DNA of 64,000 nucleotides from Acinetobacter brisouisimilis (GCF_000368265.1 NZ_KB851219.1:629596-693595); one strand, 5' to 3'. Counted from the first letter of the stretch, positions 1-9,967 are shown. The notes: generated by a model from the sequence alone, not told the origin. Program-made: numbers and translations.

Positions 1-1
1 T

Positions 2-145
2 GAAGAAAAGCTGTATGATTGGCAGACAGATATCAATAGCAACACGATTGAAGTGCATGTGCATAATCTGCGGCAAAAACTCGGCAAAAATTTGATTCGC
101 ACGGTACGTGGGTTGGGCTACTGTATTGAAACGCATACAAAATAG
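2..145 (+). CDS. Response regulator, OmpR/PhoB type (C-terminal fragment)
   Basis: Only the last 47 codons are inside the window; the gene starts upstream. The visible part is the end of an OmpR/PhoB winged-helix DNA-binding domain: a recognition helix containing VHVHNLRQKLG, followed by the wing hairpin with IRTVRGLGYCIE, which is near-invariant in this family. The receiver domain is not seen. The gene overlaps or abuts the following sensor kinase, as is usual for a two-component pair, so it very likely acts as that kinase's phosphorylated transcription factor. Family assignment is firm; target genes cannot be told. Confidence 0.85.
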   Translation, partial: EEKLYDWQTDINSNTIEVHVHNLRQKLGKNLIRTVRGLGYCIETHTK

Positions 146-1532
146 TCTGCTTAAATGTGCTGCTTACGGGCGGTACATTCAGCATTTTTATGGCAAACTC
201 CCACTCAGCTCAAGAATGTCCTTGAGCGTTTGCATTTTTAGCATCCTATTGTTTTTTATGATTGGGATGTCTGCATATCAAATTTCTCTGCAAGAGTCCG
301 AAGAAGTGTTAGATCGGCAAATGCAGGAAATGGCAACTTTCCTTGATAAAAACAATATTTCCTATCGTACATCGACCTATGATAGACGTCGACCTTATGA
401 TGAAACAGATCTGTTTATTGATATTGTACCAAGGCAAGAGCTGCAAAACAGGGAAAAGCATCCAGACTATCTGGTGGGTTATGCCAGTGAACCGTATTTT
501 CAAAAAATTCATTCTTCGCGTGGCGAATTAAAGATTTATGTGTTGCCATTGCCTGACAGGCAGATTCAGATTAGCCAGTTTGTAAAAGTACGGCGACATC
601 TTGCCAAGCAATTGGCATTTACTATGCTGATTCCCTATGTGCTATTTATGCCATTTGCAATTTATGGTTTTTATCAACTGATTCGGCATCATCTTAAACC
701 ACTCGATGAACTTAAAAAGACTTTTGCACTGCGCGATTATTCGGATTTGTCCGAAGTTCATATTGCACATTTACCTGCTGAAATTACCCCTGCCATTGAT
801 GAGCTGAACCATTTATTTCATCGAATTGAACAAGAGCAGCAGCAGCAAAAAATGTTTATTGCCAATGCCGCACATGAACTACGTACGCCACTGACGGCTA
901 TTCGTTTGCAAGTTTCCTTGTTGAGTAAGACTGCAAAAGATACCCAAGTATATGCTGAAACTTTGCAGGATTTAGAGCAGAGCCTAAAGCGTATGTCACA
1001 TTTGGTTGAGCAGCTTATGAGCATGGCGCATCATGATGTACAAGAAAAACAGACATTACAACCTGTGAATATGCTCGACTGTGTTCGCCGTTGTGTAGGG
1101 CAACTGCTGGCTAGTGCGGATAGAAGGCAGATTAAAATCAAGGTGCAGGTTCAGGATGAGCAGACCCCCATCTATGTTATTGCGTTGTCTACTGCACTCG
1201 AAACGATTATGCTCAATTTGCTTGATAATGCAATCAAGTATAATCCTGAACGAGGTAAGGTTCTGTTAAATATAAATTTTGACACTAAATATGTCTATGT
1301 TGATATTCATGATGACGGAGGTGGAATTGACCCGAGTCAGTATGAGAATGCTATGCAGCGTTTTGTGCGTTTGGAAAAAACTCAACATCAGGCGATGGGT
1401 AGCGGTTTGGGACTGTCGATTGTGCAGACTGCGCTCAAGCAGATTCATGCAGAAATGCATTTTCAACCTTCTGCATGTTTGCATGGGTTACAGGTTAGTT
1501 TGAAGTTTTTGAGATGGACGAGTCAGCCATAG
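108..1532 (+). CDS. Two-component sensor histidine kinase, QseC-like
   Basis: Inner-membrane sensor kinase of 474 residues if read from GTG 108; a TTG at 126 is an equally possible start, both overlapping the response regulator gene, while ATG 216 would cut into the first membrane segment. Two membrane spans (about 39-58 and 169-192) enclose a periplasmic sensor of roughly 110 residues resembling the 2CSK_N type. The kinase core has the H box AAHELRTPLTAI (His256), N box NLLDNAIKYN (370-379), G1 DDGGGID (402-408) and G2 GSGLGLS (431-437), so it should be active. It is translationally coupled to its regulator. The signal sensed is unknown. Confidence 0.88.
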   Translation: MGWATVLKRIQNSLLKCAAYGRYIQHFYGKLPLSSRMSLSVCIFSILLFFMIGMSAYQISLQESEEVLDRQMQEMATFLDKNNISYRTSTYDRRRPYDETDLFIDIVPRQELQNREKHPDYLVGYASEPYFQKIHSSRGELKIYVLPLPDRQIQISQFVKVRRHLAKQLAFTMLIPYVLFMPFAIYGFYQLIRHHLKPLDELKKTFALRDYSDLSEVHIAHLPAEITPAIDELNHLFHRIEQEQQQQKMFIANAAHELRTPLTAIRLQVSLLSKTAKDTQVYAETLQDLEQSLKRMSHLVEQLMSMAHHDVQEKQTLQPVNMLDCVRRCVGQLLASADRRQIKIKVQVQDEQTPIYVIALSTALETIMLNLLDNAIKYNPERGKVLLNINFDTKYVYVDIHDDGGGIDPSQYENAMQRFVRLEKTQHQAMGSGLGLSIVQTALKQIHAEMHFQPSACLHGLQVSLKFLRWTSQP

Positions 1533-1733
1533 TCACAGCAACATGAAAATTTAACCTGTTTTATTTATCTTGTGCTTCACTGAAATATATTTCAATTTTG
1601 CTCAAGGAGGAAAACCAAGAAGTTTATAAACAATCATGAAGCAGGTCTATTTAAATAAAAATTAAAATCAGCGTGACCTGTAACTGTAAATCACTTAGAT
1701 TTTAGCAATATATTGAGATCATCAGAGAATAAA

Positions 1734-2882
1734 ATGCCAAAAACCTTTGTCCTTGCCCCAGACTCCTTTAAAGAAAGTATGACGGCACAGCAGGCTTGCC
1801 AAGCGATGCAAAGGGGGATTATCAAAATTTTTCCTGATGCGCATTTTATTCATGTTCCGATGGCAGATGGTGGGGAAGGTACAGTGGATGCCTTGCTGTT
1901 GGCATGTGGTGGGCAGCGTGTTGAAGTAACGGTGTCAGGTTCTTTACCCGAACAGAAAGTAGCAACCTATTTTGCGTTGATTGATCAGGGAAAAACCGCT
2001 GTGATTGAAATGGCAAAAGCCAATGGGTTAGATTTACTGCCTGTTGAATTACGTAACCCGTTACTGACCAGTACTTTTGGTACGGGAGAGATGATTCGTG
2101 CCGCGCTAGATTATCAGGTTGAAAAAATCATCATTGGGCTTGGTGGAAGTGCAACCAATGATGCTGGTGCAGGCATGGCTCAAGCACTCGGTGTACGTTT
2201 TTATGATACCCAAGAACAGGAGCTGCCTATAGGATTGGCAGGTGGGCAGTTGCATCAGGTTCAGCAGATTGATCTGACTGCGCTAGACTCACGCTTACAG
2301 CATACGCAAATCTGGATCGCCAATGACGTAACGAATCCTTTAACGGGTGTAAACGGAGCTTCAGCGGTATTTGCTCCACAAAAAGGTGCGGACGCAGATA
2401 TGGTGCAACAGCTTGATGCCAACTTGCAGCATTTTGCCGAGAAAATTCAACAGGACTGCCAAATTCAGGTTGCCAATGTTGCAGGGGCTGGCGCGGCAGG
2501 TGGTCTGGCAGCGGGACTTATGGCGTTTACAGGTGCAAACTTACATTCAGGAGTTGATTTGGTTATTGAGCAAACCCAATTGGCGAAACATATTGCACAG
2601 GCAGATTATGTCTTTACAGGTGAAGGCGGTATTGATTTTCAAACCAAATTTGGCAAAACACCACTCGGTGTAGCTAAAGTGACTCGCCAGTTCAATAAAC
2701 CATTATTTGCCTGTGCAGGTTATGTTGGTGAAGGAATTGATGAACTGTATGATGAAGGATTTACTGCAATTTTTGGCATTTTAGATCGTTGTTGTGATTT
2801 GACAACAGCTTGTCAGCATGGGCAGCAGAACCTTGAACGTACCTGTGAAAATATTGCTCGAATTTTAAAAAATCATAATTAA
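1734..2882 (+). CDS. Glycerate kinase
   Basis: Glycerate kinase of the GarK/GlxK family (382 residues, the family's usual size), phosphorylating D-glycerate to 2-phosphoglycerate in the cytosol. The N-terminus carries LAPDSFKESM and the middle GLGGSATNDAGAGMAQALG, the glycine-rich signature of the family; a second conserved stretch is VFTGEGGIDFQTKFGKTP near the C-terminus. ATG 1734 is preferred over an upstream in-frame TTG at 1713 because the family begins with this segment. The gene stands alone: no tartronate semialdehyde reductase or glycerate dehydrogenase is next to it, so the source of glycerate cannot be read from context. Confidence 0.9.
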   Translation: MPKTFVLAPDSFKESMTAQQACQAMQRGIIKIFPDAHFIHVPMADGGEGTVDALLLACGGQRVEVTVSGSLPEQKVATYFALIDQGKTAVIEMAKANGLDLLPVELRNPLLTSTFGTGEMIRAALDYQVEKIIIGLGGSATNDAGAGMAQALGVRFYDTQEQELPIGLAGGQLHQVQQIDLTALDSRLQHTQIWIANDVTNPLTGVNGASAVFAPQKGADADMVQQLDANLQHFAEKIQQDCQIQVANVAGAGAAGGLAAGLMAFTGANLHSGVDLVIEQTQLAKHIAQADYVFTGEGGIDFQTKFGKTPLGVAKVTRQFNKPLFACAGYVGEGIDELYDEGFTAIFGILDRCCDLTTACQHGQQNLERTCENIARILKNHN

Positions 2883-3141
2883 AATCAAATAAATAATCTT
2901 TAATATTAAAAATAATTTGGTTGTAATTAATATATGACCTATAAGTTACAGACCCATCTTCAGGTATTGAATTGATGAGGTAGAAATATATGGCCTAAAA
3001 ATGACGGTAGATGATGAGCTTTACGTTGACTATCTTATTCTTATCAATTTTACTGATTTAATATTACCCAGTAGAGGGGCTAAACTCGGCATTATTACAA
3101 ATATTTATAAATTTAAATGATTTAACAATAGGTAACAAATC

Positions 3142-4116
3142 ATGCTGAAGAAGGTGCTGGTTGTTGTCGTGATCGCTGCTCTGATTGGTGTGGCGGTTTG
3201 GGTGAATTATAAGAGTAAAAATCATCTTCCTGAGGGTTTTGCCACTTCAAATGGTCGCTTGGAACTGCAGCGTCTGGATGTTGCAACGTTATATGCTGGG
3301 AGGGTCAAACAGCTTATGGTCAATGAAGGTGACAGCGTTCAGCAAAATGCGGTTTTGGCGCAGCTTTCTTCCGAACAAAGTAATAGTCAGGTGATGGCCG
3401 CACAGGCAGGTAAAGACCGCGCGCAGGAAACAGTTAGCCGTGCCGATGCTGAAATTAGTGCGCGCCGTCAACAGGAAAAAGTAGCTAAACTGGACTTGGA
3501 TAATACTCGCCAATTATATCAACAAGCTTTGGTCTCTAAAGCTGAGCTAGACCGACGTCAGGCAGCGTATGAAGCCGAGCTTGCAGCAGTCAAAGCTGCT
3601 CAGGCTGCGAAAGCCGAGGCTGTTGCCACTGTGGGACAGGCTCAGGCACAGATCCAATCTGCCGATTCGACTCATCAGGATATGCTGATTCGGGCGCCCA
3701 AAACGGGACGTGTGGAATACCGTATTGCTGAGGTGGGTAACGTCCTCGCTGCAGGCAGTAAAGTCGTGACATTACTCGACTCAAGCGATGTCACCATGAC
3801 GGTTTTTCTGCCAACCAATACGGTAGGTAAACTCAAAGTAGGTGATGAAGCCCGTATTGTACTGGATGGGCTAGATGCTGTATTTCCTGCCAAAATCAAG
3901 TTTATTGCTGATCAGGCACAGTTCACACCGAAGTATGTAGAAACTGCCGATGAGCGTGAGAAACTTATGTATAAAGTCAAACTCGCTATTCCGACAGAGA
4001 TTGCCTTACGTTATAACCAGTTATTCAAAGGTGGCATGACAGGCAATGGTTATGTGCGTTTGGATCGGCAAAAGAACTGGGCACCGCAATGGGCAATTAA
4101 ACTGCCTCAGCCATAA
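3142..4116 (+). CDS. HlyD-family periplasmic adaptor of an ABC efflux system
   Basis: Membrane fusion (adaptor) protein of 324 residues, similar in layout to E. coli YhiI/YbhG. An N-terminal membrane anchor (about residues 4-21) is followed by a first half biotinyl-lipoyl fold (LYAGRVKQLMVNEGDSVQQ), an Ala/Gln-rich coiled-coil hairpin (about 75-175), the second lipoyl half (LIRAPKTGRVEYRIAEVGN) and a beta-barrel domain. It should bridge the inner-membrane ABC transporter encoded next to the outer-membrane channel encoded at the end of the operon. It begins a four-gene operon with 15 bp to the next gene. Substrate unknown. Confidence 0.9.
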   Translation: MLKKVLVVVVIAALIGVAVWVNYKSKNHLPEGFATSNGRLELQRLDVATLYAGRVKQLMVNEGDSVQQNAVLAQLSSEQSNSQVMAAQAGKDRAQETVSRADAEISARRQQEKVAKLDLDNTRQLYQQALVSKAELDRRQAAYEAELAAVKAAQAAKAEAVATVGQAQAQIQSADSTHQDMLIRAPKTGRVEYRIAEVGNVLAAGSKVVTLLDSSDVTMTVFLPTNTVGKLKVGDEARIVLDGLDAVFPAKIKFIADQAQFTPKYVETADEREKLMYKVKLAIPTEIALRYNQLFKGGMTGNGYVRLDRQKNWAPQWAIKLPQP

Positions 4117-4131
4117 CCCGAGGGCAAGCTC

Positions 4132-6921
4132 ATGTTAGAACAACAAGCCACTGCCACTGTAGAAAATGCTGTGGTGATGCAGGCGGTCACACATCGTTAT
4201 GGTCAGGTACAGGCGCTCGATGCTGTAAGTTTAACGATTCCTAAAGGCGTTACAGTCGGTCTGATTGGCCCAGATGGGGTAGGAAAATCAACACTATTGA
4301 GTTTAATCGCTGGGATTAAAGTGATTCAGACGGGGAGCGTACACGTTCTGGGTTGTGACCTGTCAAATAAAAAACAGCAACGAGCATTATCTCACAAAGT
4401 GGCATTTATGCCGCAGGGTTTGGGACATAACCTTTATCCGACCTTATCGGTCTATGAAAATGTTGATTTTCATGCACGGCTGTTTGGTTTGCCACGACAG
4501 GCGCGTCATGCGCATATTCAGCGCTTGCTAGAAGCAACAGGACTTGCACCATTTGCCGAGCGCGCTGCGGGAAAACTGTCCGGCGGCATGAAGCAAAAGC
4601 TCAGCCTATGCTGTGCGCTGGTGCATCAGCCTGAACTGCTGATTTTGGATGAGCCAACGACAGGTGTTGACCCATTGTCTCGCCGCCAGTTCTGGAGTTT
4701 GGTGGACAGCCTACGCAGTGAAAATCAGGGCATGACGGTACTGGTTTCAACGGCTTATATCGATGAAGCTGAACGTTTTGAATATTTGCTGGCAATGGAT
4801 GATGGCAAGCTGCTTACCAGTGCCCCAACCCAAGCGGTTTTACAGCAAACCCAAAGCCAGACTTTGGAGCAAGCCTATATCAAGCTTTTGCCCGATCATA
4901 AAAAAACCGATGAACATGGTTTGCAACTGACACCATTCATTAAAGATGAAAGCTCACCTCCAGCGATTGAGGCGGTCAACCTAACCAAAAGTTTTGGTGA
5001 TTTTACTGCGGTTGATCATGTCAATTTCACTATTGAGCGCGGTGAAATTTTTGGCTTTCTGGGGTCAAATGGCTGTGGTAAATCCACCACCATGAAAATG
5101 CTAACAGGTCTACTTGAAGCCACCGAAGGCAGTGCCAAATTACTTGGAACACAAATTGAAACTTCCGATATGCAGACTCGCTTGCGGGTCGGTTATATGT
5201 CACAGGCATTTTCTTTGTATGAGGAGCTAACAGTCAGGCAAAATCTGGTCTTGCATGCACAGCTTTATCGGATGCCTGAAGCCAAGATTGCTGCACGGGT
5301 CGATGCTGCTTTACAAGAATTTGACTTGGAGAGTATTGCTTCTACCAAGCCCAGTGAAATTTCGTTGGGAATGCGCCAGCGTTTGCAACTTGCAGCAGCT
5401 TGTTTACATCATCCTGAAGTGTTGATTTTAGATGAACCGACTTCAGGGGTTGACCCCGCAGCACGAGATATGTTCTGGCGACATTTATTGCGCTTGTCCC
5501 GAGATGACCGCATTACCATTTTTGTATCGACCCATTTTATGAATGAAGCCGCGCGTTGCGATCGGATCTCCTTCATGCATCGTGGGCAAGTACTCGCAGT
5601 GGGTTCACCTGAACAGCTTTGTCAGCAGCAACAGACGACAGATCTTGAAGAAGCCTTTATTGCCTATTTGCAAGAGGCTTCACAGCAGAAAAAAGCGCCC
5701 TCCGCAGTTGCAGAAGAGACTGTGGAAAACTCTCATGAATTTACAGATTTAAGTCATCTAGCAGCTTTTAATTCGGCACAGGTACAAGGCGTATTGTACT
5801 GGCTGGCAACAGTTTGGACATTTGCAGTCCGTGAAGGCAAAGAATTATTCCGTGACAAGATTCGCCTGTTTTTTGCCTTAATTGGCCCTGTCATTTTAAT
5901 GATGGCAGCAGCTTATGGCGTATCGTTTGACGTAAAGAAAATCAAGTTTGCGGTACTTGACCGTGACCAGACCATTGAAAGTCGTGAGTTGATTCAAAAC
6001 TTTTCCGCATCGAGCTATTTTAAGTTGACCGAATATCTGGACAGTAGTGATCAGATTGACTACTCATTGAAAAGTTCACAAGCACGTTTGGTGATTGATA
6101 TTCCACCACACTTTGGACAGCAGTTAATGCGTGGAGAAAAGCCAGAAGTCGGTTTCTATATCGATGGGTCTTTACCTTTTATCGCGGAAAATATTAAAGG
6201 TTTTGTTTTAGGCATATTAACCAGCTACTTAAATGACAAGTTGCAGGAAAAAGGTTATTCGTTCAATACTGCTGACTCCGTGCAGCTTCAGCCGCGCTAT
6301 GTCTATAATCAGGATTTTAAAAGTATTTATGCGATGGCTCCTGGCATGATCATGCTGGCAACCATGCTGATTCCTGTGATGATGACTGCGCTGGGCGTGG
6401 TACGTGAACGGGAAATTGGTTCGATTACCAATTTGTATACTTCACCTGCATCGGTACGGCAGTTTTTGATTGGCAAACAGTTACCGTATATCACCGTTGC
6501 CATGTGCAGTTATTTGATTTTGGTGTGGCTTGCGGTTGTGGTGCTACGTGTGCCTGTGCGGGGCAATTTCTTTGCGATGGCATTGGGGGCATTTGCGCTG
6601 ATTTGTGCTGCAACTTCGTTCGGGTTACTGATTTCCAGTTTTGTTAAATCTCAGGTTGCGGCAATTTTTGGTTCAGCGATTTTATCCATGATTCCTGCGC
6701 TGAATTTTTCGGGGTTGTTCTATCCATTGTCCACGCTGACAGGCGTTGGTTACTGGATAGGATGGTGTTTCCCAACCTCATGGTTTCAGTTGATTAGTCT
6801 GGGTGGCTTTACCAAAGGATTGAGTTTTCAGAGTTTTATCGGGTATTACCTGATTCTGTTTGGTTTTGGCGTGGTCTATGTGTTTTTGGCAGGATTGGTG
6901 CTGAAAAAGCAGGAGGTATAG
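4132..6921 (+). CDS. rbbA: ABC transporter with two ATPase domains fused to a permease (RbbA-like)
   Basis: A 929-residue fusion protein with the architecture of E. coli RbbA (YhiH): two nucleotide-binding domains followed by an ABC-2 membrane domain. NBD1 has Walker A GPDGVGKST (46-54), signature LSGGMKQ and Walker B LLILDEPTTGVD; NBD2 has Walker A GSNGCGKST (about 311-319), a degenerate signature ISLGMRQ and Walker B VLILDEPTSGVD. From about residue 560 an ABC-2 permease follows, with a large periplasmic loop and several C-terminal spans. E. coli RbbA is also described as ribosome-associated, but the operon here (adaptor, second permease, outer-membrane channel) argues for efflux. Its stop is 2 bp from the next gene. 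Confidence 0.88.
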   Translation: MLEQQATATVENAVVMQAVTHRYGQVQALDAVSLTIPKGVTVGLIGPDGVGKSTLLSLIAGIKVIQTGSVHVLGCDLSNKKQQRALSHKVAFMPQGLGHNLYPTLSVYENVDFHARLFGLPRQARHAHIQRLLEATGLAPFAERAAGKLSGGMKQKLSLCCALVHQPELLILDEPTTGVDPLSRRQFWSLVDSLRSENQGMTVLVSTAYIDEAERFEYLLAMDDGKLLTSAPTQAVLQQTQSQTLEQAYIKLLPDHKKTDEHGLQLTPFIKDESSPPAIEAVNLTKSFGDFTAVDHVNFTIERGEIFGFLGSNGCGKSTTMKMLTGLLEATEGSAKLLGTQIETSDMQTRLRVGYMSQAFSLYEELTVRQNLVLHAQLYRMPEAKIAARVDAALQEFDLESIASTKPSEISLGMRQRLQLAAACLHHPEVLILDEPTSGVDPAARDMFWRHLLRLSRDDRITIFVSTHFMNEAARCDRISFMHRGQVLAVGSPEQLCQQQQTTDLEEAFIAYLQEASQQKKAPSAVAEETVENSHEFTDLSHLAAFNSAQVQGVLYWLATVWTFAVREGKELFRDKIRLFFALIGPVILMMAAAYGVSFDVKKIKFAVLDRDQTIESRELIQNFSASSYFKLTEYLDSSDQIDYSLKSSQARLVIDIPPHFGQQLMRGEKPEVGFYIDGSLPFIAENIKGFVLGILTSYLNDKLQEKGYSFNTADSVQLQPRYVYNQDFKSIYAMAPGMIMLATMLIPVMMTALGVVREREIGSITNLYTSPASVRQFLIGKQLPYITVAMCSYLILVWLAVVVLRVPVRGNFFAMALGAFALICAATSFGLLISSFVKSQVAAIFGSAILSMIPALNFSGLFYPLSTLTGVGYWIGWCFPTSWFQLISLGGFTKGLSFQSFIGYYLILFGFGVVYVFLAGLVLKKQEV

Positions 6922-6923
6922 TT

Positions 6924-8048
6924 ATGCTGCGCTGGCTTAAAAATGTCTGGATTCTCAGTCTAAAAGAACTTAAAAGCCTGTTTAATGATGTGATTTTACT
7001 GGGGCTGATTGTGGTATTCTTGTCGGTTGCTGTATACACCGTGGCTAAAGGGATCACCACCGAAGTGCGTAATGCGTCAGTTGCCATTATTGACGAAGAC
7101 CGTTCACAGTTGTCTTTTCAGATTCGGGATGCACTGCAAGCACCATATTTTAAACAACCTGCGATTATCTCACCTGATCAGGTTGATCAGGCAATGGACA
7201 AAAGTAATTATGTTTTTGTGATCACTATTCCTGCGAATTTTGAGCGTGATGTCTTGGCAAATCGACAGGTGTCTATACAAGTTCTGGCCGATGCGACTGC
7301 AGTGACACAAGCAGGTGTTGGAACGACTTATCTGAATCAGATCATACAAAATGAAGTCAATGCGTTTAAGCATCAGTCTCCTACAGATATGTTGCCATTA
7401 ACGCCGATGGTACGAGTATTTTTTAATCCCAATACTCAAACGCACTGGTATACAGGCGTGGCACAAGTGCTGAACAATATTACCTTGCTTGCCATGATTT
7501 TGGTGGGGGCCGCGGTTATTCGGGAAAAAGAACACGGTACGATTGAGCATTTATTGGTTATGCCTGTACATGCCAGTGAAATTGCGATGTCTAAAATTCT
7601 GACCAATGGTTTGGTGATTACCTTGGCGGCATTATTGTCTTTATGGTTAGTGGTGCAAACGTTGCTGCAAGTCCCAATTAACGGCTCGATTGGTTTGTAT
7701 GTTTTAGGTACAGCCATTTATTTGTTTTCGGTCTCTTCTATGGGAATTTGTCTGGCAACAGTTGCGCCAACCATGCCTCAGTTTGGCCTGTTATGTTTGC
7801 CTATTTATATGGTGAGCCGCTTGTTATCTGGTTCTGAATCCCCGATTGAAAGCATGCCTGAGTGGATTCAGCAGGTTACCTTTTATTCACCTGTGACCTT
7901 ATATATGCAGTTTGGGCAAGAAGTGCTGTTTCGTGATGCAGGTTTAGATATCGTGTGGAAAAAGTTACTGATTATGAGTGCAATCGGCGCAGCATTTTTA
8001 ATGTTTGCGCTCAAGCGCTTTCGTTCCATGTTGACGAGTCAGGGATAA
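6924..8048 (+). CDS. ABC-2 type transporter permease (YhhJ-like)
   Basis: Inner-membrane permease of 374 residues matching the layout of E. coli YhhJ, which follows rbbA there too. One N-terminal span (about 25-45) is followed by a periplasmic domain of roughly 130 residues, then five or six hydrophobic spans from about residue 180 on. The conserved ABC-2 element REKEHGTIEHLLVMPV lies after the second span. It has no ATPase of its own and should pair with the permease half of the upstream fusion protein. ATG 6924 lies 2 bp after the previous stop, indicating translational coupling. Confidence 0.9.
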   Translation: MLRWLKNVWILSLKELKSLFNDVILLGLIVVFLSVAVYTVAKGITTEVRNASVAIIDEDRSQLSFQIRDALQAPYFKQPAIISPDQVDQAMDKSNYVFVITIPANFERDVLANRQVSIQVLADATAVTQAGVGTTYLNQIIQNEVNAFKHQSPTDMLPLTPMVRVFFNPNTQTHWYTGVAQVLNNITLLAMILVGAAVIREKEHGTIEHLLVMPVHASEIAMSKILTNGLVITLAALLSLWLVVQTLLQVPINGSIGLYVLGTAIYLFSVSSMGICLATVAPTMPQFGLLCLPIYMVSRLLSGSESPIESMPEWIQQVTFYSPVTLYMQFGQEVLFRDAGLDIVWKKLLIMSAIGAAFLMFALKRFRSMLTSQG

Positions 8049-8067
8049 GCTTGTGGAGAATAATAAA

Positions 8068-9540
8068 ATGCAAAAATCGCTGTTGGTAATAGCCATGGGG
8101 AGCATATTGCTCGCTGCATGTAGTCCATTGCAAGTCAAACTGGATTCGAAAGTCGCTGTGCCTACACAGTTTGAACACGTTGCGGCGACTCCTGATGCAA
8201 CTGATGTCTCACAGTGGTGGCTCACATGGCATGACCCTGTACTGACACAGCTGATTCAACACGGTCTGCAAAATAATCACGATTTGACTGCTGCACGGGC
8301 AAACTTGCAGGCGGCACGTGCCAATGCAGCGTTGGCATTGGCTGATCTGGGGCCAACGGCTGGCATATCTGCAGGGGTAGATGGTCATCATGCCCAAGTG
8401 AATAATCCACTTAGCCCACAAACTCGCAAGATGCTATCGGGTTTAGGAGCTTCTGGTTTAAACCGCGATGATTTGAATATTACAGGGCACAGTGAACATG
8501 CTGGTTTTGCTGCAAGTTGGGAACCTGACATTTTTGGGGGTAAACGGAGTGATGCCGATGCCGCCAGATATGCCAGTATGGCGGTAATCCAGCAGTGGTA
8601 TGCTGTGCAGATGCTACTTGCTAGTGATATTGCCGACAATTATTTTAAAATGCGAAGTTTACAAAAGCGTATGCAGATTGGGCAAAATACCCTTGCTAGC
8701 TTGACAGAACTTCGCCGTTATATTGACGGGCGTTTTAAAGCAGGGCAAGTCACCGATTATGATGTACGTGATGTTGAAATTAAACGGGAGAGTTTAAAAG
8801 CTCAGTTGGCAACTTTACAGGCACAGGCAGATGTCTATCAACGTAATATTGCCGTGTTGACAGGGCAGTCGCCACAACAGTTTCATGTGCCAGCATCGGT
8901 GGATATTTTAAATCATATTCCTGCATTACCCAGTGGCGAAACGCCCTTATCCGTGTTGAATCGCCGTCCTGATGTGCGTCAGCAATATGCCTTGATTCAG
9001 GCATCCAGTGCGCAACTTGCCAGTGCCAAAGCCGACTTGTTGCCACGTTTTAATATTCAGTTTATTGGGCAAACTGGACAGGTACGTTTAGATAGCAGTA
9101 CACCTGAACTGAAAGGATTTGGTGGACTGATCAGTGCAGGTGTCAGCTTGCCAATTTTTACTTCGGGACGTATTCAACGCAACATAGAAGTACATGATGC
9201 TCAAGCTCAAGCAGCGTTAGCACATTATGATCAACTGGTATTGAAGTCTTTGGCAGAAGTCGATAGTGCCTATCAGTTACAAATCAGTTTAACGCAGCAA
9301 AATCGCTATTTGGCACAAGCATCGCAGCAAGCCAGTGTTCAAGTCAGCAAATCTAGCCAGTTGTTTAAATTTGGCAATATCACACTCGATAAAGTTCTGT
9401 TAGCACGTATCAATGCACAGGATATACAGGATCGACTGGTACAGGCACGGTTGGCTGAAGCTGAAAATATGCTGAATGTCTATAAAACGCTGGGTGGAGG
9501 CTGGCAGATGGAAAAAACTCCAATTCAGAAGAATCAATAG
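8068..9540 (+). CDS. Outer-membrane efflux lipoprotein, NodT/OprM type
   Basis: TolC-like outer-membrane channel of 490 residues. The start is set at ATG 8068, preceded by GTGGAG at good spacing; that same GTG (8053) is an alternative in-frame start. A lipoprotein signal peptide ends in LLAACS, so Cys is probably lipidated. Two repeats of the OEP domain follow, with the duplicated coiled-coil pattern (ARANLQAARANAALA and SSAQLASAKADLLP) and the family motif WEPDIFGGKR. Being last in the operon, it completes a full adaptor-ABC-channel exporter. The E. coli yhiI-rbbA-yhhJ group lacks such a channel gene, to my knowledge. Confidence 0.9.
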   Translation: MQKSLLVIAMGSILLAACSPLQVKLDSKVAVPTQFEHVAATPDATDVSQWWLTWHDPVLTQLIQHGLQNNHDLTAARANLQAARANAALALADLGPTAGISAGVDGHHAQVNNPLSPQTRKMLSGLGASGLNRDDLNITGHSEHAGFAASWEPDIFGGKRSDADAARYASMAVIQQWYAVQMLLASDIADNYFKMRSLQKRMQIGQNTLASLTELRRYIDGRFKAGQVTDYDVRDVEIKRESLKAQLATLQAQADVYQRNIAVLTGQSPQQFHVPASVDILNHIPALPSGETPLSVLNRRPDVRQQYALIQASSAQLASAKADLLPRFNIQFIGQTGQVRLDSSTPELKGFGGLISAGVSLPIFTSGRIQRNIEVHDAQAQAALAHYDQLVLKSLAEVDSAYQLQISLTQQNRYLAQASQQASVQVSKSSQLFKFGNITLDKVLLARINAQDIQDRLVQARLAEAENMLNVYKTLGGGWQMEKTPIQKNQ

Positions 9541-9967
9541 AGGCTTTCCAGTTTTGTAAGTCATCTGAGATCAGCACAAAAAGATCAATTAGCCAAATAA
9601 GCAGATTGATAAAACCAGAGTGTTCGTATGATTTGGAGAGTAGGTGGCTTACATTAGTTAAACCAGTAGATCGCTGACGCTTCTTGTAAGCAGTTTTAAC
9701 CTTATATTTATCCCCTGATAATACAATTTAATTGATAGTATTTAGATATAAATTATTGTTTTAATTTATCAAATACAAATAAGATTAAAGTGATTTTAGT
9801 TGATGCACTTGAATTTGATTTGATGTTAGATTTGACTGACTACTCATACCATAAAAAACGATAAATAGACTAAAAAGAACGCATTTAAATATGCTATACA
9901 TTAAGGCATTGCAAAAGCATAATGCTGGCAATTTAAAAACAAAAAACATCATTCAGAGGATAGGGCA
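9541..9967. other. Intergenic region before the esterase gene
   Basis: 427 bp without a credible gene, increasingly AT-rich toward the right. No terminator with a clear T-tract follows the efflux operon. A compact hairpin at 9908-9932 (ATTGC/GCAAT outer arms around AGCAT-A-ATGCT) lies 35 bp before the esterase start and could be an operator or a leader structure. TATACA at 9895-9900 preceded by TG is a possible extended -10, but no good -35 partner was found. An SD-like GAGGATAGGG precedes ATG 9968. Confidence 0.4.

Noticed and set aside
1602..1610. Strong Shine-Dalgarno-like CAAGGAGGA upstream of glycerate kinase
   Set aside because: No start codon lies at 5-10 bases; the first ATG beyond opens only nine codons.
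3026..3064. TTGACT and TAATAT before the efflux operon as a promoter
   Set aside because: The two hexamers are 27 bp apart, too far for a sigma-70 promoter, and no better -10 lies between.
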